Origin: Nonomuraea guangzhouensis
GTDB lineage: Bacteria > Actinomycetota > Actinomycetes > Streptosporangiales > Streptosporangiaceae
Assembly (NCBI RefSeq): GCF_019396345.1
Contig: NZ_JAHKRM010000010.1
Coordinates: 186,001 to 250,000 of the forward strand
Direction: 5' to 3'
DNA: 64,000 bases
Each line of letters begins with the position of its first letter. Position 1 is the first letter of the stretch. Made by a program: the position numbers and the translations under genes. The notes under the pieces are model-generated. The model did not search any database. It had not been told where the DNA came from and worked only from the letters and a program-made list of their open reading frames with translations. Shown piece by piece: positions 1 to 8,518 of the stretch.

Positions 1-699
1 CAGCGCCCAGCGGCGGCCCAGGTAGCGCCGCATGATCAGGCCGCGCTCCGGGTGCGCGTACAGCCAGCCCTCACCGGCTCTGACCAGCTTGTCCACCTCG
101 TCGGGCGCGATCCAGTAGTGCTTGCCGTCGTCGAGCACGGGCAGCAGCACGTACAGGTGGTTGAGGGCGTCGGCCAGCCGTACGGTCCCGCTGAGCGTCA
201 GCCGCACGTAACGCGAGTCGCCCCACTCGGGAAACCCCTCGTCCAGGGGTACGGCCAGCGCCTCGACGGCCCAGCCGAGCGGCTCGAACAGCCGGGCCGC
301 CAGCTCGGGCCCGCCACGGCAGGGCAGCGCCGGCAGCCCGATCACCAGCGGCATCGGCCGGCCCGGCAGGTCCGGCCGGGCCTTGCACCGCCCGGCCCGC
401 GCGGTCCGGAAGACGTCACCCAGGGCCACGGCCAGCAGCGAGGAGGCGGCGTAGGGCCGGTCGTTGACGTACTGGGACAGGCTGAAGTCGGGCGAGTTCT
501 TGCCGCGTGACCGGACCAGCGCGATCGGGTCGACGTCGAGCAGCAGCGCCGCCGTGCAGCGCCCCTCGCCGGACTCCGGGTAGAAGACCGTGGCCGTACC
601 GAACGACTGGCCGAACTCCTGCACCCGATCTGGATGCTTGTGCAGGAGAAAGCCCAGATCGGTGGCAGGTGTGGCGGTGGTCGAAATGGTCAGCAGCAC
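1..699 (-). CDS. hen1: Hen1 3'-terminal RNA ribose 2'-O-methyltransferase, N-terminal part (cut by window edge)
   Basis: The visible 233 codons match the N-terminal domain of bacterial Hen1, which with the polynucleotide kinase-phosphatase Pnkp repairs cleaved RNA and methylates the new 3' end. The protein begins VLLTISTTATPATDLGFLL, and the segments TVFYPESGEGRCTAALLLD and NDRPYAASSLLAVALGDVF are typical of the family. The methyltransferase domain lies beyond the left edge, so catalytic residues cannot be checked. The GTG start at 699 is the first start codon in this frame; no clear Shine-Dalgarno sequence precedes it. It lies 45 bp downstream of, and on the same strand as, the LLM oxidoreductase gene, so co-transcription is possible. 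pnkp would be expected beyond the edge but is not visible. Confidence 0.85.
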   Translation of the reverse strand, partial: MLLTISTTATPATDLGFLLHKHPDRVQEFGQSFGTATVFYPESGEGRCTAALLLDVDPIALVRSRGKNSPDFSLSQYVNDRPYAASSLLAVALGDVFRTARAGRCKARPDLPGRPMPLVIGLPALPCRGGPELAARLFEPLGWAVEALAVPLDEGFPEWGDSRYVRLTLSGTVRLADALNHLYVLLPVLDDGKHYWIAPDEVDKLVRAGEGWLYAHPERGLIMRRYLGRRWAL

Positions 700-744
700 C
701 CGGCAAGTGTGCCGTAGTCCAACGAAGGGGCGCCAACGGATATG

Positions 745-1659
745 TCAGACGTGCGGCAGGACCTCGGCCGCGATCAGCTCCAGGTGTTCGAGGTCGGACA
801 GGTCCATGACCTGGAGATACACACGCTCGGCGCCGAGCTCGCCGAACCGGCCGATCTTGTCGACCACCTCGGCCGGGGTTCCCGCGAGGCCGCCTTCCCG
901 CAGACCGGCCAGGTCCTGCCCGATGGCGACCGCGCGCCGGTCGAGCTCGGCCTGGTCACGGCCGACGCAGACGGTCTGCGCCGCCGAAAGGATCACGGTG
1001 CGGCCGGTCTCGGCCGTCGCCTCCCGTACCCGGTCATAGGCCTCGCCCGTGTCCGACAGGGTCCTGAACGGCACGTTGTACTCGTCGGCGAAGGCGGCCA
1101 CCAGCCGGGGCGTGCGCTTGGCGCCGGTGCCGCCGATGATGATCGGCGGGTGCGGGCGCTGGACCGGCTTGGGCAGCGCGGGCGAGTCGACGAGACGGTA
1201 GTACCTGCCCTCGAACGAGTAGGACTTCTCCGCCGTCCAGAGTCCTTGGATGATCTCCAGCTGCTCCTCGAACCGGCCGAACCGCTCGCCCACCGGCGGG
1301 AACGGGATGCCGTACGCGGTGTGCTCCTGGTCGAACCAGCCGGTGCCGAGGCCCAGCTCGACCCTGCCGCCGCTCATCTGGTCCACCTGCGCGACGCTGA
1401 TGGCCAGCGGCCCCGGCAGCCGGAACGTGGCCGGGCTCACCAGCGTGCCCAACCTGATCCGGGAGGTCTCCCTGGCCAGCGCGGCCAGCGTGAGCCAGGC
1501 GTCGGTCGAACCCGGGCCCGGGTCACCCGCCCCGATGCGCAGGTAATGGTCGGACCGGAAGAACGCGTCGAAGCCCAGCCGTTCCGTGGCCTGGGCGACG
1601 GCGAGCAGGTCATCGTAGGTGGCACCCTGCTGGGGCTCGGTGAAGATCCGCAACTTCAT
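745..1659 (-). CDS. LLM-class F420-dependent oxidoreductase
   Basis: A 304-residue luciferase-like monooxygenase (TIM-barrel) protein, probably using reduced F420 or FMN; the substrate cannot be told from sequence. Supporting segments are MKLRIFTEPQQGATY at the N terminus, FFRSDHYLRIGAGDPG, RLGTLVSPATFRLPGPLA and VELGLGTGWFDQEHTAYG, the last being the usual cofactor-binding region of this class, plus PIIIGGTGAKRTPRLVAAFA near residue 180. Length is normal for the family. The ATG at 1659 gives a standard first beta strand. The gene reads toward hen1 and lies back to back with the two-component operon starting at 1794. Confidence 0.88.
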   Translation of the reverse strand: MKLRIFTEPQQGATYDDLLAVAQATERLGFDAFFRSDHYLRIGAGDPGPGSTDAWLTLAALARETSRIRLGTLVSPATFRLPGPLAISVAQVDQMSGGRVELGLGTGWFDQEHTAYGIPFPPVGERFGRFEEQLEIIQGLWTAEKSYSFEGRYYRLVDSPALPKPVQRPHPPIIIGGTGAKRTPRLVAAFADEYNVPFRTLSDTGEAYDRVREATAETGRTVILSAAQTVCVGRDQAELDRRAVAIGQDLAGLREGGLAGTPAEVVDKIGRFGELGAERVYLQVMDLSDLEHLELIAAEVLPHV

Positions 1660-1793
1660 AAGGCCATTATCCGCTCACGTACCACCACACATGGGACGAC
1701 TCCTGGAGAATGCCCCCGACCCACCACGCCGCCCCCGCGACAGCCATAGGATTTTGTGAGCAACGTGGCTCTTGTCGGCGATGGAGGGGTGAG

Positions 1794-2906
1794 ATGGCGA
1801 CCCGTCCGGAGACGGCGAAGAAGATCCTCCTTTACTGGATGGACGCCTCGGTCGCCCTGATGGCCGCCCTTCTCTCCATAGCGATCATCACCTCGGCCGA
1901 CGAGCGGCGGATCTCCGTACCGCACGCGGTGGCCGCCGAGGTCTGCCTGCTGGCCTCGCTGGTGTTCGGCCTCCTCGTCCTGCGGGACGCCTTCGACGAT
2001 CGGCCGCGCCCCGTCGCGAAGCTGGTCGCGGGCGGGCTGCTCGCGGCGGGCGCGCTGGCGCTCGCGCCGCCCTCCACCACTGACGGGTCGTGGGGCATGG
2101 CCGCGATCATCTGGCTCTCGGTCCTCGCCCTCTACCTCCCGTTCCGGGCGACGGCCTGCGTGGGCGCCGTGCTGGTCGCGCTGATCACCGTCTACCTGTC
2201 GGCGGTCGCCGACCAGCCGTGGCCGGCCGTCCTGATCTCCATGACGCTGTCCGCCGCGCTGCTGCCCGCCACCATGAGGCTCTGGCGCTGGGTCTGGTGG
2301 ACGATCAGGGAGGCGTACGACGGCCGGGAGGCCAAGGCCACGCTGGCCGTGTCGCATGAGCGGCTGCGCTTCGCCCGCGACCTGCACGACCTGCTCGGCC
2401 ACAGCCTGTCCGTCATCACGCTGAAGAGCGAACTGGCCGCCAAGCTGGCCACCATCGACGAGGGCAAGGCCGCGGCCGAGATGGCCGGGGTACGCCGCCT
2501 GGCCGCGGAGTCGCTCGCCGAGGTGCAGGTGGCGGTGGACGGCTACCGGCTGCTGGACCTGGACGCGGAGCTCGCCGGGGTACGCGTGGCGCTGGAGGCG
2601 GCGGGCGCTCGGTGCGTCATCGAGGCCAGGGCCGACGACCTGTCCCCCGCCGCCCGCGCGCTGCTCGCCTGGGCGGTCCGCGAAGGTGCCACCAACGTGC
2701 TCAAGCACAGCAAGGCCACGCACTGCGCGATCGTCATCGACGGTGGCGTGCTGGAGATGCGCAACGACGGCGTCCACGGGCCCGCGGCCGGGGCCGGGAG
2801 CGGCCTGCGTGGGCTGGCCGAGCGGATGACGGCCGCGGGCGGCTCGTTCACGGCGGCTCCCACGCCCGCGGGCGAGTTCCTGCTGCGCGCGGCGGTGCCC
2901 GCATGA
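1794..2906 (+). CDS. NarL/DesK-type sensor histidine kinase
   Basis: Membrane sensor kinase of 370 residues. The first half holds five or six hydrophobic segments (about residues 12-33, 47-65, 78-91, 101-137 and 145-160) with no large extracellular domain, as in DesK-like sensors. The HisKA_3 dimerisation helix follows, with ARDLHDLLGHSL; the phospho-acceptor is His198 (CAC at 2385-2387). The HATPase domain contains the N-box EGATNVLKHS and the glycine-rich stretch GSGLRGLAERM. I chose the ATG at 1794 because GGAGGGG lies 5-10 bases upstream; an in-frame extension to 1710 has no ribosome-binding site. Its stop overlaps the next start (ATGA), so the three genes of the operon are probably translationally coupled. 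The signal sensed is unknown. Confidence 0.9.
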   Translation: MATRPETAKKILLYWMDASVALMAALLSIAIITSADERRISVPHAVAAEVCLLASLVFGLLVLRDAFDDRPRPVAKLVAGGLLAAGALALAPPSTTDGSWGMAAIIWLSVLALYLPFRATACVGAVLVALITVYLSAVADQPWPAVLISMTLSAALLPATMRLWRWVWWTIREAYDGREAKATLAVSHERLRFARDLHDLLGHSLSVITLKSELAAKLATIDEGKAAAEMAGVRRLAAESLAEVQVAVDGYRLLDLDAELAGVRVALEAAGARCVIEARADDLSPAARALLAWAVREGATNVLKHSKATHCAIVIDGGVLEMRNDGVHGPAAGAGSGLRGLAERMTAAGGSFTAAPTPAGEFLLRAAVPA

Positions 2907-4039
2907 TGCGGGCCGCCCGTGTGCGTCACGTCCTGCGCGGCAGGGACCGGCTTCGGCGGGCGAGCCGGCTCGACAAGGTGCGCTGGCTGATCCTCGTCAG
3001 CGCCGACGTCGCCAACCTGCTCGCCCTGTTAGGGCTCTTGGAGCTGACCGTCCGGTGGCAGGAGGGCGTCCCCGGGTGGCTCGCGGCAGCGGCGGCCGTC
3101 CTGCTTCTCATCCTGCTCGGGCTGGCCACCCGCCCGTTCAGGATCGCCGTCAGGGGCGGGCGGCGGCCGACCGTGATCCTGGCGGTCTCCGGCGTCATCA
3201 CGCTGCTCCTGTCCGTCCTCCTGCTGATCTGGGCCATTCCTGTGTGGCTGGGGATGCTCGCCCCGTACGTCCGCAGGCGCACCACCCTCGTCCTGGCCGT
3301 CGGGTCGATCGTCGTCGTCAACGTGTACATCACGCTGGCCACCGGGTTCCTGATCGAGATCTTCCTGCTCCAGACCGTCCTCACCGGCCTCGTGACCGGC
3401 GGCCTCCTGGCGAACCTGTGGCTGTGGCGCGTGGCCAAGGACGCCCACGAGGGCCAGGAGGCCAGGGCCATGCTCGCGGTGTCGGAGGAACGGCTGCGCT
3501 TCGCCCGCGACCTGAATGACCTGCTCGGCCAGAGCCTCGCCGACATCTCGGCCGGGGCCGAGGCCGCCTCGCGAACACTGCGCGAGGATCCCTCGGCGGC
3601 CGCGGGCGAGATGTTCGAGGTGCGCGACCTGGCCAGGCAGACGCTGCGCGAGGTGCGCTCCACCGTACAGAGCTATCGGGCCCTGGACCTCGACGAGGTC
3701 CTCGCCAGCGTGCGGGCGGTCCTGGAGGCGGCGGACGTACGGTGCGCCGTCCGCGCGGACACGACCTCGCTGACCGCCGAGACCCGCACGCTGCTGGCCA
3801 CCGTGGTCCGCGAAGGCGCGACCAACGTGCTCAAGCACAGCAAGGCCGGGCATTGCACGATCACGATCGAGGATGGGGTGCTGGAGATGTCCAACGACGG
3901 GGTCGAGGGGCCGGTGAACGACCACGCGCCGGACGGGCTCGGCGGCCTGTCGCAGCGGGTCAGCGCCGCGGGCGGCACGCTGTCCACGGCCTGCACGGGT
4001 GACGGCGCGTACCTGCTGAGGGCGGCGGTGCCGGCATGA
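2903..4039 (+). CDS. Sensor kinase paralogue lacking the phospho-acceptor histidine (probable pseudokinase)
   Basis: A 378-residue paralogue of the preceding kinase: several transmembrane segments in the first 170 residues, a DHp helix, then a HATPase domain with EGATNVLKHSKAGH and DGLGGLSQRV. The two genes share near-identical stretches, so they arose by tandem duplication. Where its neighbour has RDLHDLLGHSL this protein reads RDLNDLLGQSL: the catalytic His is Asn205 (AAT at 3515-3517), and the second conserved His of the motif is Gln. It therefore cannot autophosphorylate in the usual way, although its ATP-binding site looks intact. It may act as a regulatory or heterodimer partner of the upstream kinase. 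It overlaps both neighbours by ATGA junctions. The start is ATGATG at 2903; the second ATG (2906) is also possible. Confidence 0.88.
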   Translation: MMRAARVRHVLRGRDRLRRASRLDKVRWLILVSADVANLLALLGLLELTVRWQEGVPGWLAAAAAVLLLILLGLATRPFRIAVRGGRRPTVILAVSGVITLLLSVLLLIWAIPVWLGMLAPYVRRRTTLVLAVGSIVVVNVYITLATGFLIEIFLLQTVLTGLVTGGLLANLWLWRVAKDAHEGQEARAMLAVSEERLRFARDLNDLLGQSLADISAGAEAASRTLREDPSAAAGEMFEVRDLARQTLREVRSTVQSYRALDLDEVLASVRAVLEAADVRCAVRADTTSLTAETRTLLATVVREGATNVLKHSKAGHCTITIEDGVLEMSNDGVEGPVNDHAPDGLGGLSQRVSAAGGTLSTACTGDGAYLLRAAVPA

Positions 4040-4650
4040 CCGCTCCTGCGGGGACGACCCGCGTCCTGCTGGCCGACGACGAGCACCTGGTCCGCGGCGC
4101 CATCGCGGCCCTGCTCGACCTGGAGGCGGGCATCGAGGTGATCGCCCAGGTCGGCCGCGGCGACGAGGTGCTGGCCGCCGTCGTCGAACACCGCCCCGAC
4201 GTGGCCGTACTCGACATCGAGATGCCCGGCATGGACGGCCTGAGCGCGGCGGAGCAGATCAGCTCCCTGTGCAAGATCGTCATCCTGACCAGCCTGGGAC
4301 GGCCCGGATACCTGCGCCGGGCGATGGCGGCGGGGGTGAGCGGCTTCCTCGGCAAGGACGCCTCGGCCGAGGAACTGGCCATGGCCATCCGCAAGGTCCA
4401 GTCGGGCGGCCGCTACCTGGACGCCGAACTGGCCGCGGCGGCGATGGCCGCCGGAGACAGCCCCCTGACCGACCGCGAACGGGACGCCTTGCGGCTGGCC
4501 GGCGACGGCGCGACGATCGCCCGGATCGCCGCCGAGCTGCACCTCACTGAGGGAACCGTACGCAACTACCTGTCCAGCGCGATGACCAAGCTGAACGCCC
4601 AGAACCGGCTCGAAGCCATCCGTACGGCGCAGCGCATGGGGTGGCTCTGA
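4036..4650 (+). CDS. NarL/FixJ-family response regulator
   Basis: A 204-residue regulator and partner of the two kinases encoded just upstream (4-bp ATGA overlap). The receiver domain (about 1-125) shows the acidic pair DD at 14-15, the phospho-acceptor Asp60 in VAVLDIEMPGMDGL, the Thr of ILTS and the Lys of FLGKDAS. The C-terminal LuxR-type helix-turn-helix (about 140-200) contains LTDREREAL-like LTDRERDALRLA and LTEGTVRNYLSSAMTKL. Organisation and sequence resemble DesR, which controls membrane-lipid genes in Bacillus, but the target here is unknown. The small secreted protein gene 30 bp downstream is one candidate target. Confidence 0.93.
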   Translation: MTAPAGTTRVLLADDEHLVRGAIAALLDLEAGIEVIAQVGRGDEVLAAVVEHRPDVAVLDIEMPGMDGLSAAEQISSLCKIVILTSLGRPGYLRRAMAAGVSGFLGKDASAEELAMAIRKVQSGGRYLDAELAAAAMAAGDSPLTDRERDALRLAGDGATIARIAAELHLTEGTVRNYLSSAMTKLNAQNRLEAIRTAQRMGWL

Positions 4651-4680
4651 AGATCGCCGGTCTGGATAGCATGCCGACCC

Positions 4681-5193
4681 ATGAGAAGACGGGCAAAGAT
4701 CGCAACCGTGGCCCTCGCGGCGACCCTGCTGGGCACCCTCCTACCGACCGCGCCCGCGCTGGCGGACAGCGGATACGTGATCAAGAACGTCTCCACCCTC
4801 ATGTGCCTCACCATCGCCGGCGACAGCTCGACTCGGCGGATGGGCAACATCGCGCGGACCTGGGAGTGCCAGCCCGGCCTCCAGGGCTACTTATGGAACC
4901 GCACGGCCCGCTCCCAACTCGCCAGCGCCGACTTCCACGGCAAGCTGTGCATCGGTGCGCCCAACGGCTCGCTCGTGCTCGTACGCCGCTGCGGGGCCGA
5001 TCTCAAGCATCAGCGGTTCACCTTCACCACCATCAAGACCAACTTCGGCGACCGGTTCCTGATCAAGTGGAAGGGCGTGTCACCGGATACCTGTCTGAAC
5101 AGCAACGACAAGGGCCAGGTCTTCGGCTCGCGCTGCGATCCGGGCAGCACGAACCAGAGCTGGACGCTGGGCCCTCGGGTCCGTGTCAGCTAG
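4681..5193 (+). CDS. Small secreted protein, possible ricin-type beta-trefoil domain
   Basis: A 170-residue exported protein. A classical Sec signal peptide is visible (MRRRAKIATVALAATLL, then TAPALA just before Asp29). The mature part is about 140 residues with six cysteines in WECQ, KLCIGAP, RRCGAD, DTCLN and SRCDPG settings and ends with NQSWTLGP, reminiscent of the QxW repeats of ricin-B/RICIN beta-trefoil domains. Only the last repeat fits well, so the fold assignment is tentative and no catalytic domain is attached. It starts 30 bp after the response regulator and may be controlled by, or co-transcribed with, that operon. Confidence 0.7.
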   Translation: MRRRAKIATVALAATLLGTLLPTAPALADSGYVIKNVSTLMCLTIAGDSSTRRMGNIARTWECQPGLQGYLWNRTARSQLASADFHGKLCIGAPNGSLVLVRRCGADLKHQRFTFTTIKTNFGDRFLIKWKGVSPDTCLNSNDKGQVFGSRCDPGSTNQSWTLGPRVRVS

Positions 5194-5229
5194 GCGATCC
5201 GGTAACCCCCTAGCTCGGAGGATCACGTG

Positions 5230-5901
5230 ATGTCGGACGCCTCGCTGGACTACTACTTGATCTTCGCCTCGCCAGGCCGTGGGGTGCCGCCCCAGGGGAT
5301 CCTGGTCGAGGAGTTCGTGCTCTGCGACGACTACACCGCGGCCGGAATCGACGGTGTCGAGTGGTCGGCGGCGACCGGTGCCTGGGGCGGGTCGTCCGCG
5401 ACAAGCCGCGGCATCCGTGCCGACGCCCTGCTGCGTTCGCGGGTCGTCGCGGTGAACCGTCACGACGCGGGTGGCGCCTACAAGGCGTGCGGCGGGGGCG
5501 AGCTGCCGCCAGAGGCGGAGATCCGCGCCCTGTTCGGCGAACGCCAGCCGTTGCCGGCCGCCGCGCCGCTTGACCTGGGCGCGGCGGGATCGCGCCTCTA
5601 CCGCGTCCTGTTCGCCGGGGAGCTCGGCGGGCGCGGCCTGGCGGACGTGCGGTCGGCCCTGGGGTTGGAGCTGGTCGACGACCCCCTGGCCCGCGTGGTC
5701 GGCACGGCGACGGCGACCGCCGCGGATCACACCTTCACCTGGGAGTTGCGGCGGATCGGGCCGGGGGTCGCCTGGTGTCTCGATGTGACCGTACAGATGG
5801 GGAACGGCCCGGAGTCCGCCGTCGGGGCGTTGCTCCACCTCCATCGGCAGGCGATCCGCGGGCAGGGCCTGATTCCCGTCACGATCGAACGCTTCAGATG
5901 A
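5230..5901 (+). CDS. Hypothetical protein, function unknown
   Basis: A 223-residue soluble protein that I do not recognise. No signal peptide or membrane segment is visible. It contains the stretches LDYYLIFASPGRGVPPQGIL and VEWSAATGAWGGSS near the N terminus and LHRQAIRGQGLIPVTIERFR at the C terminus. The ATG at 5230 is preferred over the GTG at 5227 because GGAGG (5217-5221) is 8 bases upstream of the ATG. It ends 7 bp before the converging membrane-protein gene, with no obvious terminator between them. Confidence 0.6.
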   Translation: MSDASLDYYLIFASPGRGVPPQGILVEEFVLCDDYTAAGIDGVEWSAATGAWGGSSATSRGIRADALLRSRVVAVNRHDAGGAYKACGGGELPPEAEIRALFGERQPLPAAAPLDLGAAGSRLYRVLFAGELGGRGLADVRSALGLELVDDPLARVVGTATATAADHTFTWELRRIGPGVAWCLDVTVQMGNGPESAVGALLHLHRQAIRGQGLIPVTIERFR

Positions 5902-5908
5902 AAGCGGC

Positions 5909-7090
5909 TTACTTGATGGCTGTCAGGTCGACGATCACCTGCTTGCCGTCGAGGTGGTACGCGAGCAGATTCCGGGTTTCGTAGTCGATCTGGGCGTCAT
6001 TCATCATGGCGGCGGTATCTTTGCCGCGCTTCTTGAGGCGGGCGCCGAGGTCGCCCTTCCGCCCGGTCGGCAGGTCATAGAGGACCAGGCGTGCATCGTC
6101 GTCGCCCGTCGCCTGCCGCAAGACCACGAACCGGTCGAGAGCGGGGGTGCGACTGAGGATCCAGTCCGTACCCCCGGGCAGAGCGCGTACCCGGGAGCCG
6201 TCGCGATGGCGCACGTTCAGGCCGGTCAGGCACCAGGTGAGCGAGCATCCCCATTTGGGCTCCCCCTGCTTGACGACGGCATCCCGCCGCTCACCCGTGA
6301 GCACGTTGACCAGGTGCTGGAAATCCGGTTCGCCGGACGGGTCGGCGGCTCGACGCGTGGTGATGCCCGCCCAGGGCCACTGGAGCAGGTGCCGCGCCTT
6401 CGTGCCGGGCACGAACCGCGGCTTGCCGCCCGACAGCGGGGCCTGATAGATGCCGCCGTTGATGCCGCGCGACCACACCGCCTTGCCGTCGGCCACCGTC
6501 AGCATGCTGATGTCGCCATATTTCATGGTCTGCGCGAACGACGTGACCTTGTGGGCCGCACCGCCGCTCGTGGAGACGGCCCAGATGTCGAGAGCGCCCT
6601 TGATCTTCCCCCAGGAGACGGTGTACCAGAGCAACTGCCCGCCACCGGTGATGACGGTGGAGGTGTAATCCGTCTTGGCGGGCGGGACGAAGTCGATCAG
6701 CCGCCGGGCCGTACCCGATGAGAGGTTGTACGACCACCACACGGGCTTGTCCCCCTTGCCCGTCCTGGCCAGGAGGCTGCCGTCCGGCAGGTACAGCTCC
6801 GGCTCGAACGCCGGCCCGTTCGGCAGCTTCTCGGGCACCACCCGCACGGCGCGCGGCCAAACCTCGGCCACCGGCCCTTCGGAGGCACCGGCGACGGGCT
6901 CGGGCTGACGCGACGACCCGTTCTGGATCACCAGAGTGGCGCCCGCCACCAATACGGTGACCGCGGCCGCCGCGGCCAGCGCCAGTCCGCGCGGTCTCCG
7001 GCGAGCTGGCAGGAACCGTTCCGGTGGCGGCGGTGCCTCCTCTCGCGCCATGTCGGAGAACGTCTCGCGCAGCAGATCCTCGATGTTCAC
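5909..7090 (-). CDS. Membrane protein encoded with a SigE-family sigma factor (possible anti-sigma or sensor)
   Basis: A 393-residue protein with a short cytoplasmic N terminus (MNIEDLLRETFSDMAREEA; GTG start), one transmembrane helix at about 33-53, and a large extracytoplasmic domain of about 330 residues. The outer part has repeated strand-like motifs with conserved Trp and Gly (VWWSYNLSSGTARRL, LLWYTVSWGKIKGALDIWAV, KAVWSRGINGGIYQ), consistent with a beta-propeller, although I cannot assign a family. The GTG start overlaps the sigma-factor stop (GTGA), so the two are translationally coupled. That arrangement is typical of membrane partners of SigE-type sigma factors. A direct anti-sigma role is inferred from context; no zinc-binding anti-sigma motif is present. 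Confidence 0.72.
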   Translation of the reverse strand: MNIEDLLRETFSDMAREEAPPPPERFLPARRRPRGLALAAAAAVTVLVAGATLVIQNGSSRQPEPVAGASEGPVAEVWPRAVRVVPEKLPNGPAFEPELYLPDGSLLARTGKGDKPVWWSYNLSSGTARRLIDFVPPAKTDYTSTVITGGGQLLWYTVSWGKIKGALDIWAVSTSGGAAHKVTSFAQTMKYGDISMLTVADGKAVWSRGINGGIYQAPLSGGKPRFVPGTKARHLLQWPWAGITTRRAADPSGEPDFQHLVNVLTGERRDAVVKQGEPKWGCSLTWCLTGLNVRHRDGSRVRALPGGTDWILSRTPALDRFVVLRQATGDDDARLVLYDLPTGRKGDLGARLKKRGKDTAAMMNDAQIDYETRNLLAYHLDGKQVIVDLTAIK

Positions 7091-7599
7091 CTGAACTCCC
7101 TCATGCCGCTCAGCTCGGGCGCGATCTTCTTCAGGCGGTCCAGCGACCGGTAGACCTGGCTGCGTACCGACCCCACCCGGACGCCGATCACCCGGGCGAT
7201 CTCCGTCTCCGACAGGTCCTCGAAGTAACGCAGCACGAGCACGGTCCGCTGGCGCGGCGTCAGCCTGGCCAGCGCGGCCCGCATCACCAGCCGGAGGTCG
7301 GCCGCGTCGGAGTGCCCCTCGTGGAACTGCTCGGGCACCCGTTCGGTGGCCACCTCGACACCGCGTGACCGGCGCCGCCACCGGCTGGTCTGCTCGTGGT
7401 ACATGCTCCGCCGGACATAGCCCTCAAGTGCCGCCGGGTCGCGCAGGCCGCGCAGCCGCGAAGCGGTCTTGGCCAGGGCCGACTGCACCAGGTCCTCGGC
7501 GGCGTGCCGGTCCCCGGTCAACAGGTACGCGGTACGGAACAGCGCCGCCGATCGGGTGATGACGAACTCATGGAAGTCCGCCTCACGTCCTGCTTCCAC
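7087..7599 (-). CDS. SigE-family RNA polymerase sigma factor (ECF group)
   Basis: A 170-residue two-domain sigma factor. Region 2 includes RTAYLLTGDRHAAEDLVQ, the region-2 signature of the actinobacterial SigE-like family, followed by YVRRSMYHEQTSRWRRR. Region 4 is ALARLTPRQRTVLVLRYFED with the recognition helix VGSVRSQVYRSLDRLK. There is no additional C-terminal domain. I chose the GTG at 7599, which has GGAGGG six bases upstream; a GTG at 7620 would add seven residues but lacks such a site. It is coupled to the downstream membrane protein. The gene is divergent from the P-loop kinase gene, with about 70 bp between them. Confidence 0.9.
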   Translation of the reverse strand: MEAGREADFHEFVITRSAALFRTAYLLTGDRHAAEDLVQSALAKTASRLRGLRDPAALEGYVRRSMYHEQTSRWRRRSRGVEVATERVPEQFHEGHSDAADLRLVMRAALARLTPRQRTVLVLRYFEDLSETEIARVIGVRVGSVRSQVYRSLDRLKKIAPELSGMREFR

Positions 7600-7669
7600 A
7601 GACCCTCCTCGCCGTGTCACCAAGCAAGGACGCCGCAGGGTCGCGAAACTATGCCGTCAAACTGACACC

Positions 7670-8191
7670 GTGAACAGGATCATCGTCTGCGGCATCTCCG
7701 GGTCGGGCAAGACGACGCTCGCCAGGAAGCTGGCCGCCCGGCTCGGCCTGCCCCGCCACGAGCTCGACGCCCTGCATCACGGTCCCGGCTGGGTCAAGCG
7801 GCCGGAGTTCGAGGCCGAGGTGGAGGAGTTCAGCCGGGGCGAGCGGTGGGTGACCGAGGACCAGTACCACCGCTTCCTGGGCGACCTCCTCTGGCAGCGC
7901 GCCGACACGGTCGTCTGGCTGGACCTGCCGCGCCGTACCGTGATGTGGCGGGTCGTACGCCGCTCACTCGGCCGCGCGATCACCCGGCGCGAGCTGTGGA
8001 ACGGCAACCGGGAGGACTGGAGCTCCTGGCTCGAACCCGACCACCCGATCCGGTGGGCGTGGACGCACCACCAGCACCGCAAGACGCAGACCACCGACCG
8101 CATCGCCCGCCATCCGGAGGTGACGGCGATCCGCCTGCGTACGGCCCGCGAAGCGAAACGCTGGCTCGGCGGACTGTCCCAGAAGGAGTGA
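7670..8191 (+). CDS. P-loop nucleotide kinase-like protein (adenylate kinase / topology-modulation type)
   Basis: A 173-residue P-loop NTPase. The Walker A motif GISGSGKTTLARKLA lies at residues 8-22, followed by LPRHELDALHHGPGW. TVVWLDLPRRTVMWRVVRR fits a Walker B strand plus the lid region of small-molecule or adenylate-type kinases, like the proteins annotated as FlaR-type topology modulation factors. The substrate is unknown. The GTG at 7670 places the first beta strand (RIIVCGISG) correctly at the N terminus; in-frame sequence upstream is not typical of the family. It is a single gene; the next genes face the opposite way. Confidence 0.8.
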   Translation: MNRIIVCGISGSGKTTLARKLAARLGLPRHELDALHHGPGWVKRPEFEAEVEEFSRGERWVTEDQYHRFLGDLLWQRADTVVWLDLPRRTVMWRVVRRSLGRAITRRELWNGNREDWSSWLEPDHPIRWAWTHHQHRKTQTTDRIARHPEVTAIRLRTAREAKRWLGGLSQKE

Positions 8192-8209
8192 CCTCACGCG
8201 CCTACCTGA

Positions 8210-8518
8210 TCAGGTCGAAGGCCAGCCGGGGCTCAATCCCGCTCCATCGTCGGCGGTCGAGCGGTGCAGCCGCGCCGTCCAGTAGGCCTCACGCTCGGGG
8301 TCATCAGGCAGCGGTTCGCCGAAGGCATCGGCCTCGGCGGCCAGCCAGGCTTCCCACCTGCGGGCCGTGGGGATCAGCTCGGCCACGCCCGCCAAGAACG
8401 AGGGAAGCCCGCCCGCCGTCACCTTCGCGTCGAGCCACGCAGCGTCTTCCCCAGGGAGGCTGATCACTCGCTTGTCGGTCACCCCAGAACGGTAGTAGTC
8501 CCGGGCTCCAAGCGTCAC
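8210..8518 (-). CDS. Small protein, possible ribbon-helix-helix (antitoxin-like) protein
   Basis: A 102-residue protein. The stretch TDKRVISLPGEDAAWLDAKV (residues 14-33) resembles the beta strand and first helix of CopG/ParD-type ribbon-helix-helix proteins, and the C-terminal half is acidic and Trp-rich (RRWEAWLAAEADAFGEPL). No recognisable toxin gene is adjacent. The GTG at 8518 overlaps the stop of the preceding gene (GTGA), suggesting translational coupling; an internal GTG at 8482 is an alternative start nearer to the conserved part. Family assignment is tentative. Confidence 0.5.
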   Translation of the reverse strand: MTLGARDYYRSGVTDKRVISLPGEDAAWLDAKVTAGGLPSFLAGVAELIPTARRWEAWLAAEADAFGEPLPDDPEREAYWTARLHRSTADDGAGLSPGWPST

